A stretch of 64,000 nucleotides of DNA from Mucilaginibacter sp. OK098. Its GTDB lineage: Bacteria > Bacteroidota > Bacteroidia > Sphingobacteriales > Sphingobacteriaceae. The translations under genes and the position numbers were made by a program. The stretch lies in contig NZ_FRCM01000005.1 of assembly GCF_900142915.1 (NCBI RefSeq), forward strand, positions 248,001-312,000. Reading direction: 5' to 3'. The notes beneath the pieces were generated by a model that was not told where the DNA came from, did no database searches, and saw nothing but the letters and a program-made list of their open reading frames with translations. Shown one piece after another: positions 33,475-41,537 of the stretch (positions are counted from its first letter, which is position 1; every line of letters starts with the position of its first letter).

Positions 33475-35307
33475 ATGGGGGTGATAAAAAAGATAAAGCA
33501 ATTTGTTGGGTTGGATGATCCTTCTGTAACACTTGAAAATAAGCTCTTTAATTCGGTATGCTTGTTTTTAACTGTTACCATGATAGCGGGCATTATAAGC
33601 AATTTCCTATTAGGTTTCTCGCTCTATTTAATACTAATTGAGCTGCTGATATGCGGAATGTGCGCGCTTATGTTTTACAGAAGCAGGTATGTACGCTATA
33701 CTGAAAACATGGCGCTGGGCTTTGTTACTACCGGTATTATTTTATTGATACCCGGTTGGTTTCTTAATGGTGGCATTGAAGGCTCAAGCACCCAAATAGG
33801 CGTTTTTATGATTGTATTGATAATGATGCTGCTTAAACGCCAGTATCATTTTTATTATATAGGTGTTTTAATGGCGGTGTTTTATGGCTGCTATCTGTTA
33901 GAAAAACAGTTTCCCCAGTGGGTGGTACAACCCCAAAGCACCGGCCAGAAAGAAGCCGACCTTATATCATCTGCAATAAGCAACGTTTTAATGGCCGGCC
34001 TGCTGATAAGCTTCCTGAAAAGGAGCCATGAAAAAGATAAGAGTTCATTACTTGCAAAAAGCGAGGAGCTGCAATCATCACAAACAGCCTTATCAACAGC
34101 TAAAGACAGGGCCGAAGATGCAACGGTAGCCAAGTCGAACTTTTTGGCGAACATGAGCCACGAGATCCGCACGCCGTTAAACGGCATTATTGGCACCGCA
34201 CAATTGCTGTCATTATCAGATTTGAACGATGGGCAGCGTGAGTTGCTCCAAACCCTGCAGTCGAGCAGTAATTTGCTCATCAACATTATCAGCGATATTC
34301 TTGATCTTTCAAAAATTGAAGCCGATAAGCTCACGCTTCATCCAAGGCCGGTTGATATCCGCAATTGTATAAAAACGGTACTTGAGATAAGCTACCCTGG
34401 CATATCGGTTCCGGGAAAAACCATTTCGTTAAATTATAATATTGATAACAACCTTGCCGCGTACCTTAAAATGGATGAAAGCAGGATCCAGCAGATATTG
34501 GTGAACTTAATTGGTAACGCGATTAAATTTACTGATGAAGGATCGGTATCGCTCAACATAACTGCCGTTAACCTTACCAGCGATGTGCAGGAAGTAACTT
34601 TTAGCGTTAAAGACACCGGCATAGGCATTAGCGAAGAAGCATTGTCACAATTGTTTAAACCATTTACACAGGTAAATACCACAGCTTTACGTAAGTACGG
34701 CGGCACTGGGCTGGGCTTATCCATCTGTAAAAAGCTGGTTGAAATGATGAATGGCAGGATCTGGGCCGAAAGCAGGGAGAACGAAGGTTCGGTTTTTAGC
34801 TTTAGCCTTCCTTTAAAAATTGTATCGATTGATATGCCCCAGGTTGAACCCGTTAATAAGCAGGCGGCTTATCAATACCGTCCGCTCAATATTTTGCTTG
34901 CCGAAGACAACAAGATGAACCAGCTGATTGCCCGTAAAACCTTCCAGAAGATAGGGCATGAAATTGATATTGCCGACAATGGCCGCATAGCCATTGACAT
35001 GTTTGAGAAAAAACACTACGACCTTATTTTTATGGACATCCAGATGCCCGAAATGGATGGATTACAAGCAGCAAGCTACCTGTTAAGCAAATACCCGGAA
35101 ACTTGTCCCCCCATTATTGCCATGACGGCCAATGTACTAAGCGAGGACGAGGAAAAATGCAAGCTTGCCGGTATGCTCGATTTTATAAGCAAACCTTTTA
35201 CCATTGAGCGACTGGAAGATGTTATTTACAAATGGGCTTTTGAAGAGAAGCAAGAGTTGAGAAGCAAGAATCAAGAAGTCAAGAATCAAGAGCTTAGCAG
35301 TAAATAA
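33475..35307 (+). CDS. Hybrid sensor histidine kinase / response regulator
   Basis: 610 residues from the ATG at 33475. The N-terminal 180 residues hold five or six membrane helices without a large periplasmic domain. A short coiled coil leads to HisKA with His229 in MSHEIRTPLNG, then HATPase_c (N box LVNLIGNAIKF, G1 DTGIGI, G2 GGTGLGLSI), and a C-terminal receiver with phospho-acceptor Asp521 in FMDIQMPEMDG. Thus an inner-membrane hybrid kinase; its signal is unknown. The last 20 residues (Lys/Gln/Glu/Ser rich) are encoded by a hairpin-repeat tract and are probably not conserved. The lone receiver at 21151 or the AraC protein downstream could be partners. Confidence 0.92.
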   Translation: MGVIKKIKQFVGLDDPSVTLENKLFNSVCLFLTVTMIAGIISNFLLGFSLYLILIELLICGMCALMFYRSRYVRYTENMALGFVTTGIILLIPGWFLNGGIEGSSTQIGVFMIVLIMMLLKRQYHFYYIGVLMAVFYGCYLLEKQFPQWVVQPQSTGQKEADLISSAISNVLMAGLLISFLKRSHEKDKSSLLAKSEELQSSQTALSTAKDRAEDATVAKSNFLANMSHEIRTPLNGIIGTAQLLSLSDLNDGQRELLQTLQSSSNLLINIISDILDLSKIEADKLTLHPRPVDIRNCIKTVLEISYPGISVPGKTISLNYNIDNNLAAYLKMDESRIQQILVNLIGNAIKFTDEGSVSLNITAVNLTSDVQEVTFSVKDTGIGISEEALSQLFKPFTQVNTTALRKYGGTGLGLSICKKLVEMMNGRIWAESRENEGSVFSFSLPLKIVSIDMPQVEPVNKQAAYQYRPLNILLAEDNKMNQLIARKTFQKIGHEIDIADNGRIAIDMFEKKHYDLIFMDIQMPEMDGLQAASYLLSKYPETCPPIIAMTANVLSEDEEKCKLAGMLDFISKPFTIERLEDVIYKWAFEEKQELRSKNQEVKNQELSSK

Positions 35308-35415
35308 CTGGATATAGCGTTTTCAATGCTGCCGGCTAAGTCATTTAATCCTGGTTCATATTGTCTTTATTCTTAATTTCTTGCGTCTTGATTCTTGCTT
35401 CCTGACTTCTTGCAT
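35245..35415. repeat. Hairpin of the AAGCAAGAATCAAGAAG word family, overlapping a CDS
   Basis: The left tract (35245-35296) lies inside the 3' end of the histidine-kinase gene. The complementary right tract (35362-35415) is intergenic. The family recurs at 36774/36899. Confidence 0.8.
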
Positions 35416-35489
35416 CTTTCCTTAATTAGTACCACAAAACTTGTAAATAATACCATTATTAATGGTGATATTGTACTTAGTTTTGGATC

Positions 35490-36377
35490 ATGTTACAAAG
35501 CACACCGGTTTATGATATTTGCACCTTGTCTGATTTTAGGCAGGATGATATATTGGTAAGCCGTTTTGCGCCCTATCTTAATCATCATAAAAACCTGCAT
35601 GCAGCCCACAGGCATACCTTTTACCATGTGGTATTTTTTACTGATGGGGCAGGCAGCCATACCATTGATTTTGAAAACTTTGTTGTAAAGCCAAATCAAA
35701 TTTATTTTATGATCCCCGGCCAGGTACATTCCTGGAGCTTTGAAGGTTTTACAGACGGATACATCATTAACTTTTCCGATTCCTTTTTTCAGTCGTTTTT
35801 ATTGAATGCCTCTTATTTGGAAAAATTCCCCTTTTTTAGTGGTGATGTTAACGATGCTGTAATTAATTTACCCCAAGACCTTCATCCGCAAATAAAAAAC
35901 CTGTTTGAAGAAATAATTAAAGAGTGGGAAAGTTCGCCCATGCAAACCACCGACCTGATGCGGGTTTTAATGCTGCAGGTATTTATTTTAATTAACCGCT
36001 TTAGTGCAGGTGGGGTCAACAAAGGGCCGGCATCATACAATCAAACCCTATTAAAAAACTTTCAGAAGCTTATTGAGGTACATTATAAAAACCTTAAGCT
36101 GCCGAAAGATTATGCAGGGTTGCTATACATCACCCCAAATCATTTAAACGCTATTTGTAAAGACCTGCTGGGTTTACAGGCCGGTGAGCTGATCAGGAAC
36201 CGCACAATGCTGGAAGCCAAGCGGATGCTTACCAACCAGCAATTAACTATTACCGAAATTGCATTTGAGCTTAATTTTAGTGATAACTCCTATTTTACCA
36301 AGTTTTTTAAAAAGACCGAAGGAGTTACCCCCGAAGAATTCAGAAAAAATATATTAAATCAAAATCATCATGGATAA
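35490..36377 (+). CDS. AraC family transcriptional regulator
   Basis: 295 residues. An N-terminal AraC-type cupin (HRHTFYHVVFFTDGAGSHTID, then IYFMIPGQVHSW at about 65-80) and a C-terminal double helix-turn-helix (about 190-290: YAGLLYITPNHLNAICKDLL, TITEIAFELNFSDNSYFTKF, FFKKTEGVTPEEFRKN). Cupin-AraC proteins usually sense small carbohydrates or aromatic molecules; the effector is unknown. The stop overlaps the DUF983 gene by 8 nt, so they are co-translated. Confidence 0.9.
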   Translation: MLQSTPVYDICTLSDFRQDDILVSRFAPYLNHHKNLHAAHRHTFYHVVFFTDGAGSHTIDFENFVVKPNQIYFMIPGQVHSWSFEGFTDGYIINFSDSFFQSFLLNASYLEKFPFFSGDVNDAVINLPQDLHPQIKNLFEEIIKEWESSPMQTTDLMRVLMLQVFILINRFSAGGVNKGPASYNQTLLKNFQKLIEVHYKNLKLPKDYAGLLYITPNHLNAICKDLLGLQAGELIRNRTMLEAKRMLTNQQLTITEIAFELNFSDNSYFTKFFKKTEGVTPEEFRKNILNQNHHG

Positions 36378-36774
36378 CCAGGAAAAAGGCTTGCCAATGT
36401 GGCCGGCAGTAGTACACGGCAAATGTCCGCGTTGCCGCAGGGGGGATATGTTTGCAACCCCAATGTACGGCTTTAAATTGCAGGTAATGAATAAAACCTG
36501 TCCGCATTGCGGGATGGTTTATGAACGCGAGCCGGGTTATTTTTATGTGGCAATGCTGGTTAGCTACGCCATGTTTGTTGCCGAAATGGTAACTATGGCT
36601 GTTGCCATCCATGTTTTAACAGGCAGCAGTAACCCCTGGTTGTATGTGATTATCATATTATCGGTAGGTGTTGTCTTGTCGCCATTTAATTTCAGGTATT
36701 CAAGAATAATACTGTTGCACTGGCTTACGCCGGGTTTGCACTACCAACCGGAACTGAGTGGCGATGGGAAATAA
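36370..36774 (+). CDS. DUF983 family protein
   Basis: 134 residues. An N-terminal zinc-ribbon-like segment, CPRCRRGDMFATPMYGF and CPHCGMVYEREPGYFY, is followed by two membrane helices (about 55-78 and 88-106). This is the DUF983 layout. Function unknown; members are small membrane proteins, often near cytochrome oxidase or cysteine-related genes in other bacteria. It overlaps the AraC gene upstream by 8 nt. Confidence 0.88.
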   Translation: MDNQEKGLPMWPAVVHGKCPRCRRGDMFATPMYGFKLQVMNKTCPHCGMVYEREPGYFYVAMLVSYAMFVAEMVTMAVAIHVLTGSSNPWLYVIIILSVGVVLSPFNFRYSRIILLHWLTPGLHYQPELSGDGK

Positions 36775-36966
36775 GATGCAAGAAATCAAGAGGACAAGAA
36801 TCAAGATAAAAAGAATGTGCGAATGTGCAGATATGCGGATGTGCAGATGAAAAAGGTATGAGGATATGTAGGCTATTAAGTCTTTTTACTTGGTTCCTCT
36901 TGACTTGTAGCCTGCTTCTTGCTTCTTGTCCTCTTGATTCTTGACTCTTGCAATCTTGCTTCTTTC
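36774..36966. repeat. Hairpin of the CAAGAATCAAGA word family with GTGCAGATG words
   Basis: The left tract (36774-36812) matches a complementary right tract (36899-36966). Between them at 36816-36848 are words GCGAATGTGCAGATATGCGG, whose complement recurs at 63345-63400. The gap 36775-37046 otherwise appears empty. Confidence 0.7.
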
Positions 36967-37046
36967 CTCCGTTTTAACATCAATTAACATAACTTTCATT
37001 CCAATTTCATATTTGGCGCGTACCTTGCCTCAATAAATTATTGACG

Positions 37047-37376
37047 ATGAACAGAGCGCCCATAACAAACTGGATCCACTTTAACAATATACTTTATATT
37101 GGCGATGAAGCGAAGGCTTGCTTAAGGATAATTGAAAAATTCAATAGCTGCCTGCTTGAAATAGAACGAACCTATGCTACGTGGTTCTATCGCCGCAGCG
37201 CCGAAAATAAGCCAGCCCATCATGATAAGCTGCAATATCATATCCATTATCATTTTGAAGGCGGGATAGCGGTTTTTAAGTTTAAGAGTAAGGATACGCT
37301 CCCCGTTATTATCCGTAACGAATGCTTCAGGGCCTGTAAAAATTTGGCCGCTGATCAGCTTTATTACCTTTCCTGA
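37047..37376 (+). CDS. Hypothetical protein, 109 residues
   Basis: A 109-residue open frame from the ATG at 37047. It has no signal peptide or membrane helix. Visible features are a helical start (FNNILYIGDEAKACLRIIEK), a basic stretch (TWFYRRSAENKPAHHDKLQY) and a beta-rich end (IHYHFEGGIAVFKFKSKD). I do not recognise the family. Codon use resembles the surrounding genes, so it is likely real. The hairpin copy without DUF559 begins 30 bp downstream. Confidence 0.6.
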   Translation: MNRAPITNWIHFNNILYIGDEAKACLRIIEKFNSCLLEIERTYATWFYRRSAENKPAHHDKLQYHIHYHFEGGIAVFKFKSKDTLPVIIRNECFRACKNLAADQLYYLS

Positions 37377-37405
37377 GAGGGTTTTACGCCAATGCATGGC
37401 GCATA

Positions 37406-37552
37406 GTTGACTCACCCGACGACGCTACGCTGGCCGACCTCTCTTCGCCTGCGGCGGAAAGAGGTAAATAAAAATAAAAACATTTCCTCAGCCCTCTTTA
37501 CGCGCAGCGAAGAGAGGGCAGGTCGAGCGAAGCAATGACCGGGTGAGTAAAC
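37406..37552. repeat. Gene-free copy of the DUF559-type hairpin
   Basis: Left arm 37406-37464 and right arm 37491-37552 match the arms of the element at 23770-24303, sharing CTCACCCG, ACGCT, CGCTGG, CCTCTCTTCG and GGGTGAGTAAACT. The loop is about 26 nt instead of about 407. The right flank (GATGTTAACGC) is also shared. Confidence 0.85.
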
Positions 37553-37589
37553 TCTGCGCGCGATGTTAACGCAATTGCAAACCGACACA

Positions 37590-37792
37590 CCATTATTACC
37601 CTTCCCTTTTGCCAATTCACCATTAATTACCATTCCCGCCATGGACTATTGACCATCGACTATGGACTTCCACCCCCATGCTAAAATACGGCTACAACTT
37701 GCCAATTTATTGTTAATAAAGCTTAAACAGGCTGCTTATTTTTATCCTGCGTTAAATTATCTTAATTTTCGTTTTATTAATATTAAACCATC
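37590..37792 (+). repeat. Duplicated upstream region of GH127 gene (copy B)
   Basis: Homologous to 24331-24350 (remnant of the small gene's 3' end, CCAATTC) and to 24585-24750 (CCATGGACTATTGACCATC ... TGCGTTAAATT). The main body of the small antitoxin-like gene is absent here. Confidence 0.7.
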
Positions 37793-37798
37793 TTGCGC

Positions 37799-40210
37799 AT
37801 GCCGTGTAAATTCATGTTAAATAAAATAGCTTCAGTTATATTTTTGTGTTCGATATGCTGCGCAGGTGAGGTATCGGCACAGCAAAAGGACTACCCTATT
37901 CAGCCCGTTCCGTTTACGCAGGTACATGTTAACGATGGTTTTTGGGAGCCCAAAATGGAGGTTAATGCAAACGTTACCATCCCCTATGTGCTGGCGCAAT
38001 GCAAGGCCAATGGCCGGGTTGATAATTTCCTTCGCGCAGCAAAACTACTGGATGGCGATAAGCTGAGCGAGTTCCCTTTTGACGATACAGATATTTATAA
38101 GGTGATTGAAGGCGCGTCATATGCCATGCAGGTAAAAAGCAACCCTAAGCTTGATAAATATATTGATACCCTGATAGGCATTATTGGCGCAGCACAGGAG
38201 AAAGATGGCTACCTGTACACCTTCCGCACGGTAAATGCTAAAAAACCGCACGAGTGGATCGGCGCCAAACGTTGGCAGAATGAAGAGATCCTGAGTCATG
38301 AATTGTATGATGCCGGGCACCTGTACGAAGCTGCTGTGGCGCATTACCAGGCTACCGGCAAACGCACTTTATTAAATATCGCCATAAAAAATGCCGACCT
38401 GCTTACCCGTACTTTTGGGTATGGAAAGATAGAAGAATACCCCGGTCACCAGATTGTGGAGATAGGTTTGGCTAAGCTATACCGCGTTACGGGCAACAAA
38501 AAATACCTTGATCTGGCTAAGTTCTTTCTTGATGTACGCGGCCCTAAAGGTGAAGCCTATAACCAGGCAGATAAAAGAGTAGTTGACCAGCATGAAGCCG
38601 AAGGGCATGCCGTACGCGCCGCCTACATGTACACCGGCATGGCCGATGTTGCGGCTCTAACCGGCAACCAGCAATACCTGCACGCTATTGACGATATCTG
38701 GAATGATGTGGTGGATAAAAAACTGTACATAACAGGGGGCATAGGTGCAACCAATGCAGGCGAGGCTTTTGGCGATGCTTACCAGCTTCCCAATATGTCT
38801 GCTTATGCCGAAACCTGTGCTGCCATTGCCAACGTGTATTGGAACAGTCGTATGTTTTTGCTGCATGGTGATGCCAAGTATATTGATATTTTAGAACGCA
38901 CTTTATATAACGGACTGCTCTCGGGCGTATCGCTAAGCGGCAACCGTTTCTTTTATCCCAATGTGTTATCGTCTATGAGTCAGAACCAGCGCAGTGCATG
39001 GTTTAGCTGCGCCTGCTGTATTAGTAACATGACGCGCTTTTTACCTTCCGTACCCGGCTATGTTTATGCGGATGATAAAAACGACCTGTATGTGAACCTT
39101 TTTATGAGCAACAGCAGCGATATTATGCTTACCACCGGCAAGGTGAACATCGTCCAAACTACTGATTACCCATGGAAAGGCAAGGTTGATCTTACCCTTA
39201 ATCCCGCAAAAAGCAGCGCCTTTACTTTAAGAGTGCGCATCCCGGGCTGGGCATTGGCAAAACCTGTTCCGGGTGGACTGTACACCTTTATGGATCAAAA
39301 CCCCGCCCCGGTTACCATCAGCATAAATGGCAAAGCGCTTGCCTATCAAACTGAAAAAGGCTATGCCGTAATTACCCGCAAATGGAAAAAAGGCGATGTA
39401 GTTACCATGAACCTGCCAATGGAAACCGAAAAGGTGATCGCCAATAAATTGGTTAAGGCTGATGTTAACCGCTTTGCTTTTCAGCGCGGCCCCATTGTAT
39501 ATTGCCTGGAAGGCCCGGATAACCGCGACAGCACCGTGCAAAACATCACCGTAAATAAAATGGCCGTTAGCAATGCCTTATACAAGTCCGAAATGCTAAA
39601 TGGTGTGGAAATAATTACCGCCCAGGGCAAAAGCAGCAAACGCCAGCTAAATACCGACCAGCTGCTTGAAACCGACCAAAGTGTTACCGCCATCCCGTAT
39701 TATGCCTGGGCAAACCGCGGCCCGAGTGAAATGACCGTTTGGATCCCTTACGAAGCATCGGCCTCCATGCCAAAACCTGCGCCAACCATTGCCAGCACCA
39801 GCAAGGTATCAGGCTCCATAAAAAACAAAAGGATGCTGAAGGCGCTGAACGATCAGTACGATCCGCAGGACTCCAAAGACGCCAGTATGCCTTACCTGCA
39901 CTGGTGGCCAAAGCAAAACACAGCAGAATATGTTCAGTATGATTTTGACCAGCCGCATACCGTTTCCGAATCAAAAGTTTACTGGTTTGACGATGGTCCA
40001 TGGGGCGGTTGCCGTATCCCGGCATCCTACAAACTCTTTTACAAAAAAGGGGAGGAATGGGTGCCAGTAAAGGCTACAACGCCTTATGTAATTAGTAAGG
40101 ATGCCTACAACGTTTTGAATTTTGAACCTGTTGAAACTACCGCGCTTAAAATGGAGGTGCAATTGCCGGTGGATAATTCAGCAGGGATACATGAGTGGAG
40201 TGTGAAGTAA
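37799..40210 (+). CDS. GH127 (beta-L-arabinofuranosidase family, DUF1680) exported hydrolase
   Basis: About 803 residues from the ATG at 37799; a TTG at 37793 and an ATG at 37814 are alternatives. The signal peptide ends near VSAQQ. The alpha/alpha-barrel has the GH127 active site: ETC with Glu338 and Cys340 (AYAETCAAIAN), and a CACC cluster with Cys404, Cys406 and Cys407 (WFSCACCISN), which together bind zinc and give the Cys nucleophile. Earlier landmarks are HELYDAGHLYEAAVAHY and the C-terminal beta domains. Family members release beta-L-arabinofuranose from plant cell-wall chains. It shares its upstream module with the DUF885 gene. Confidence 0.92.
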   Translation: MPCKFMLNKIASVIFLCSICCAGEVSAQQKDYPIQPVPFTQVHVNDGFWEPKMEVNANVTIPYVLAQCKANGRVDNFLRAAKLLDGDKLSEFPFDDTDIYKVIEGASYAMQVKSNPKLDKYIDTLIGIIGAAQEKDGYLYTFRTVNAKKPHEWIGAKRWQNEEILSHELYDAGHLYEAAVAHYQATGKRTLLNIAIKNADLLTRTFGYGKIEEYPGHQIVEIGLAKLYRVTGNKKYLDLAKFFLDVRGPKGEAYNQADKRVVDQHEAEGHAVRAAYMYTGMADVAALTGNQQYLHAIDDIWNDVVDKKLYITGGIGATNAGEAFGDAYQLPNMSAYAETCAAIANVYWNSRMFLLHGDAKYIDILERTLYNGLLSGVSLSGNRFFYPNVLSSMSQNQRSAWFSCACCISNMTRFLPSVPGYVYADDKNDLYVNLFMSNSSDIMLTTGKVNIVQTTDYPWKGKVDLTLNPAKSSAFTLRVRIPGWALAKPVPGGLYTFMDQNPAPVTISINGKALAYQTEKGYAVITRKWKKGDVVTMNLPMETEKVIANKLVKADVNRFAFQRGPIVYCLEGPDNRDSTVQNITVNKMAVSNALYKSEMLNGVEIITAQGKSSKRQLNTDQLLETDQSVTAIPYYAWANRGPSEMTVWIPYEASASMPKPAPTIASTSKVSGSIKNKRMLKALNDQYDPQDSKDASMPYLHWWPKQNTAEYVQYDFDQPHTVSESKVYWFDDGPWGGCRIPASYKLFYKKGEEWVPVKATTPYVISKDAYNVLNFEPVETTALKMEVQLPVDNSAGIHEWSVK

Positions 40211-40228
40211 TGAGGTGATTAGTTCCAA

Positions 40229-40346
40229 CTTGTCATTGCGAGCGATAGCGTGGCAACCGCGAACTTTACAGGGCGAATAGATAGGTGTACAACCTGCAAA
40301 GCGGTCTTGCATAGTTCGCGATTGCTTCGTTCCTCGCAATGACAAG
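40229..40346. repeat. Hairpin of the GTCATTGCGAG family, outer-left
   Basis: TGTCATTGCGAG (40231-40242) pairs with CTCGCAATGACA near 40333-40344, with further GCGAACT/AGTTCGC pairing inside. Other members are at 44877-45044 and 62260-62357. Confidence 0.85.
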
Positions 40347-40365
40347 GGGAGTGATTTTACTTGTA

Positions 40366-40417
40366 CTGTATCGCCAATCCATCCAATACAACGATACAGG
40401 CGATACACGCGATACAG
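40366..40417. repeat. Hairpin of the CTGTATCG family, left border of island
   Basis: CTGTATCGCC at 40366 is mirrored by GATACAGGCGATACACGCGATACAG ending 40417, given here as a word family. Related copies flank the DUF262-HEPN pair at 42693, 44661 and 44816. Confidence 0.8.
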
Positions 40418-40424
40418 CAGATCT

Positions 40425-41423
40425 TCATAAATAATCGGCAATGTCCCAGCCTTCGGTTTTTTGTTGGTGAGTGGCATTGTCTTCCAGCAGGCGCATCACC
40501 TTAAAATTTACCGACGGCAATGCTGCCGAGAGCTGAGTCGCCTTTGTTACCCATAGCTCGTAAGCATTAACATCGGGCATCAAAATAACAGTACGTCCCT
40601 CAAGGCACTTACACTTGTCCACATTGAGGCCCTGCAAGCTGCCCGCCGCCAGCCACAACAGTTCCGGATAATAAATGGATGCAATGATAGCCGTCTTCTC
40701 GCTTTCACAAATTGCCACCGCTTTTGCAGGCTGGTATTGTAATAAATGTTCACCGAAAAGGCATTGTTTTAAGTTGTAGTCCGAAAGTCCGGAAGACCGA
40801 AAGTCCGAAAGACGCTGCACTGCCGGGTTTTTGTCTTCCGGACTTTGCTGACTTTCCCGACTTCCGGACTTGCGCAGCAACTTGTGCGCCCATGCAATGT
40901 GGTTAAACGGCTGCTTTACCCGCTTGCCGGTTTCGGGGTTGTAGAGCATTATTTTGCCGGTTCGTACCTTGTCGGCACTGTCAACCTGCCAGAAGATGCA
41001 GGCTCCGGGCCAGTGCTTTGAGGTGCCTACCAGGTAAAGCTGTGCCTGTGTGTAAGCTACCTCCCGACCAAACCTTGCCGCAAGGTATCGCACAAAATTA
41101 TTAATCTCATAATGCTTTACCGTTTGCCCGATCATCCGTTTAGGTATGTAGGACGGTTCGAAATCCCGGTAGGTGAGGGGTCGATAGTCCCTGGTCGATG
41201 GTCCATGGTTGGGAGGTTTTCCATTCTTTTGAAAATACTCCGACGGCTTATAATGGTAGCCACAATTCACCTCGCGGCTGCACCGGCCAACATCATCGGC
41301 AATGGGCTCCTCTGTTGTGGTATCAATATAACGGCTGAATACTTTGTGCCTAAGGCATTGCGGACAGGTGTACCGGCTCCACATGCCTTTGTAAGGTTGC
41401 AGGGTGTAACGGGGAGGGTTCAT
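40425..41423 (-). CDS. DUF6371 / Toprim-like replication-type protein
   Basis: 332 residues. The N-terminus has a zinc-ribbon-like CPQCLRHKVF...CSREVNCG (about 20-60) and the C-terminus a Toprim-like core (AVAICESEKTAIIASIYYPE near 235, VILMPDVNAYELW near 285). This is the pattern of DUF6371 proteins found beside AAA ATPases in mobile elements. Two regions are encoded by hairpin word-repeats: residues about 184-216 (arms 40778-40812 and 40833-40871) and about 72-81 (tract 41181-41210). Even the start codon lies in a repeat (41419-41448). The frame remains open, so the protein may still work. Located 114 nt after the AAA ATPase gene. Confidence 0.72.
   Translation of the reverse strand: MNPPRYTLQPYKGMWSRYTCPQCLRHKVFSRYIDTTTEEPIADDVGRCSREVNCGYHYKPSEYFQKNGKPPNHGPSTRDYRPLTYRDFEPSYIPKRMIGQTVKHYEINNFVRYLAARFGREVAYTQAQLYLVGTSKHWPGACIFWQVDSADKVRTGKIMLYNPETGKRVKQPFNHIAWAHKLLRKSGSRESQQSPEDKNPAVQRLSDFRSSGLSDYNLKQCLFGEHLLQYQPAKAVAICESEKTAIIASIYYPELLWLAAGSLQGLNVDKCKCLEGRTVILMPDVNAYELWVTKATQLSAALPSVNFKVMRLLEDNATHQQKTEGWDIADYL
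40778..40871. repeat. In-frame hairpin repeat inside the DUF6371 gene
   Basis: The left arm AGTCCGAAAGTCCGGAAGAC (40778-40812 with partial repeats) faces its complement at 40833-40871. It adds about 31 codons to the gene without a frameshift. Confidence 0.75.
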
Positions 41424-41448
41424 AGTTCATGGTTGATAGTTCATGGTA
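41181..41448. repeat. Two tracts of the GGTCCATGGTT / GTTCATAGTTCATGG words
   Basis: The tract at 41181-41210 is inside the DUF6371 coding region. The tract at 41419-41448 holds its ATG. Both are of the word family seen at 3534, 24588 and 37640. Confidence 0.65.
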
Positions 41449-41537
41449 AAGAAGTTTTAAAGGCAAGGGGCTGTGCGATTCCCTCCCCTGGGAGGGTAGG
41501 GAGGGGTTCTGCATGCGCCGGGTATCCGCCATGTTCA

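Noticed and set aside
41150..41180. tRNA T-arm-like GGTTCGAAATCCC
   Set aside because: It is inside the DUF6371 coding region and no cloverleaf can be formed around it.
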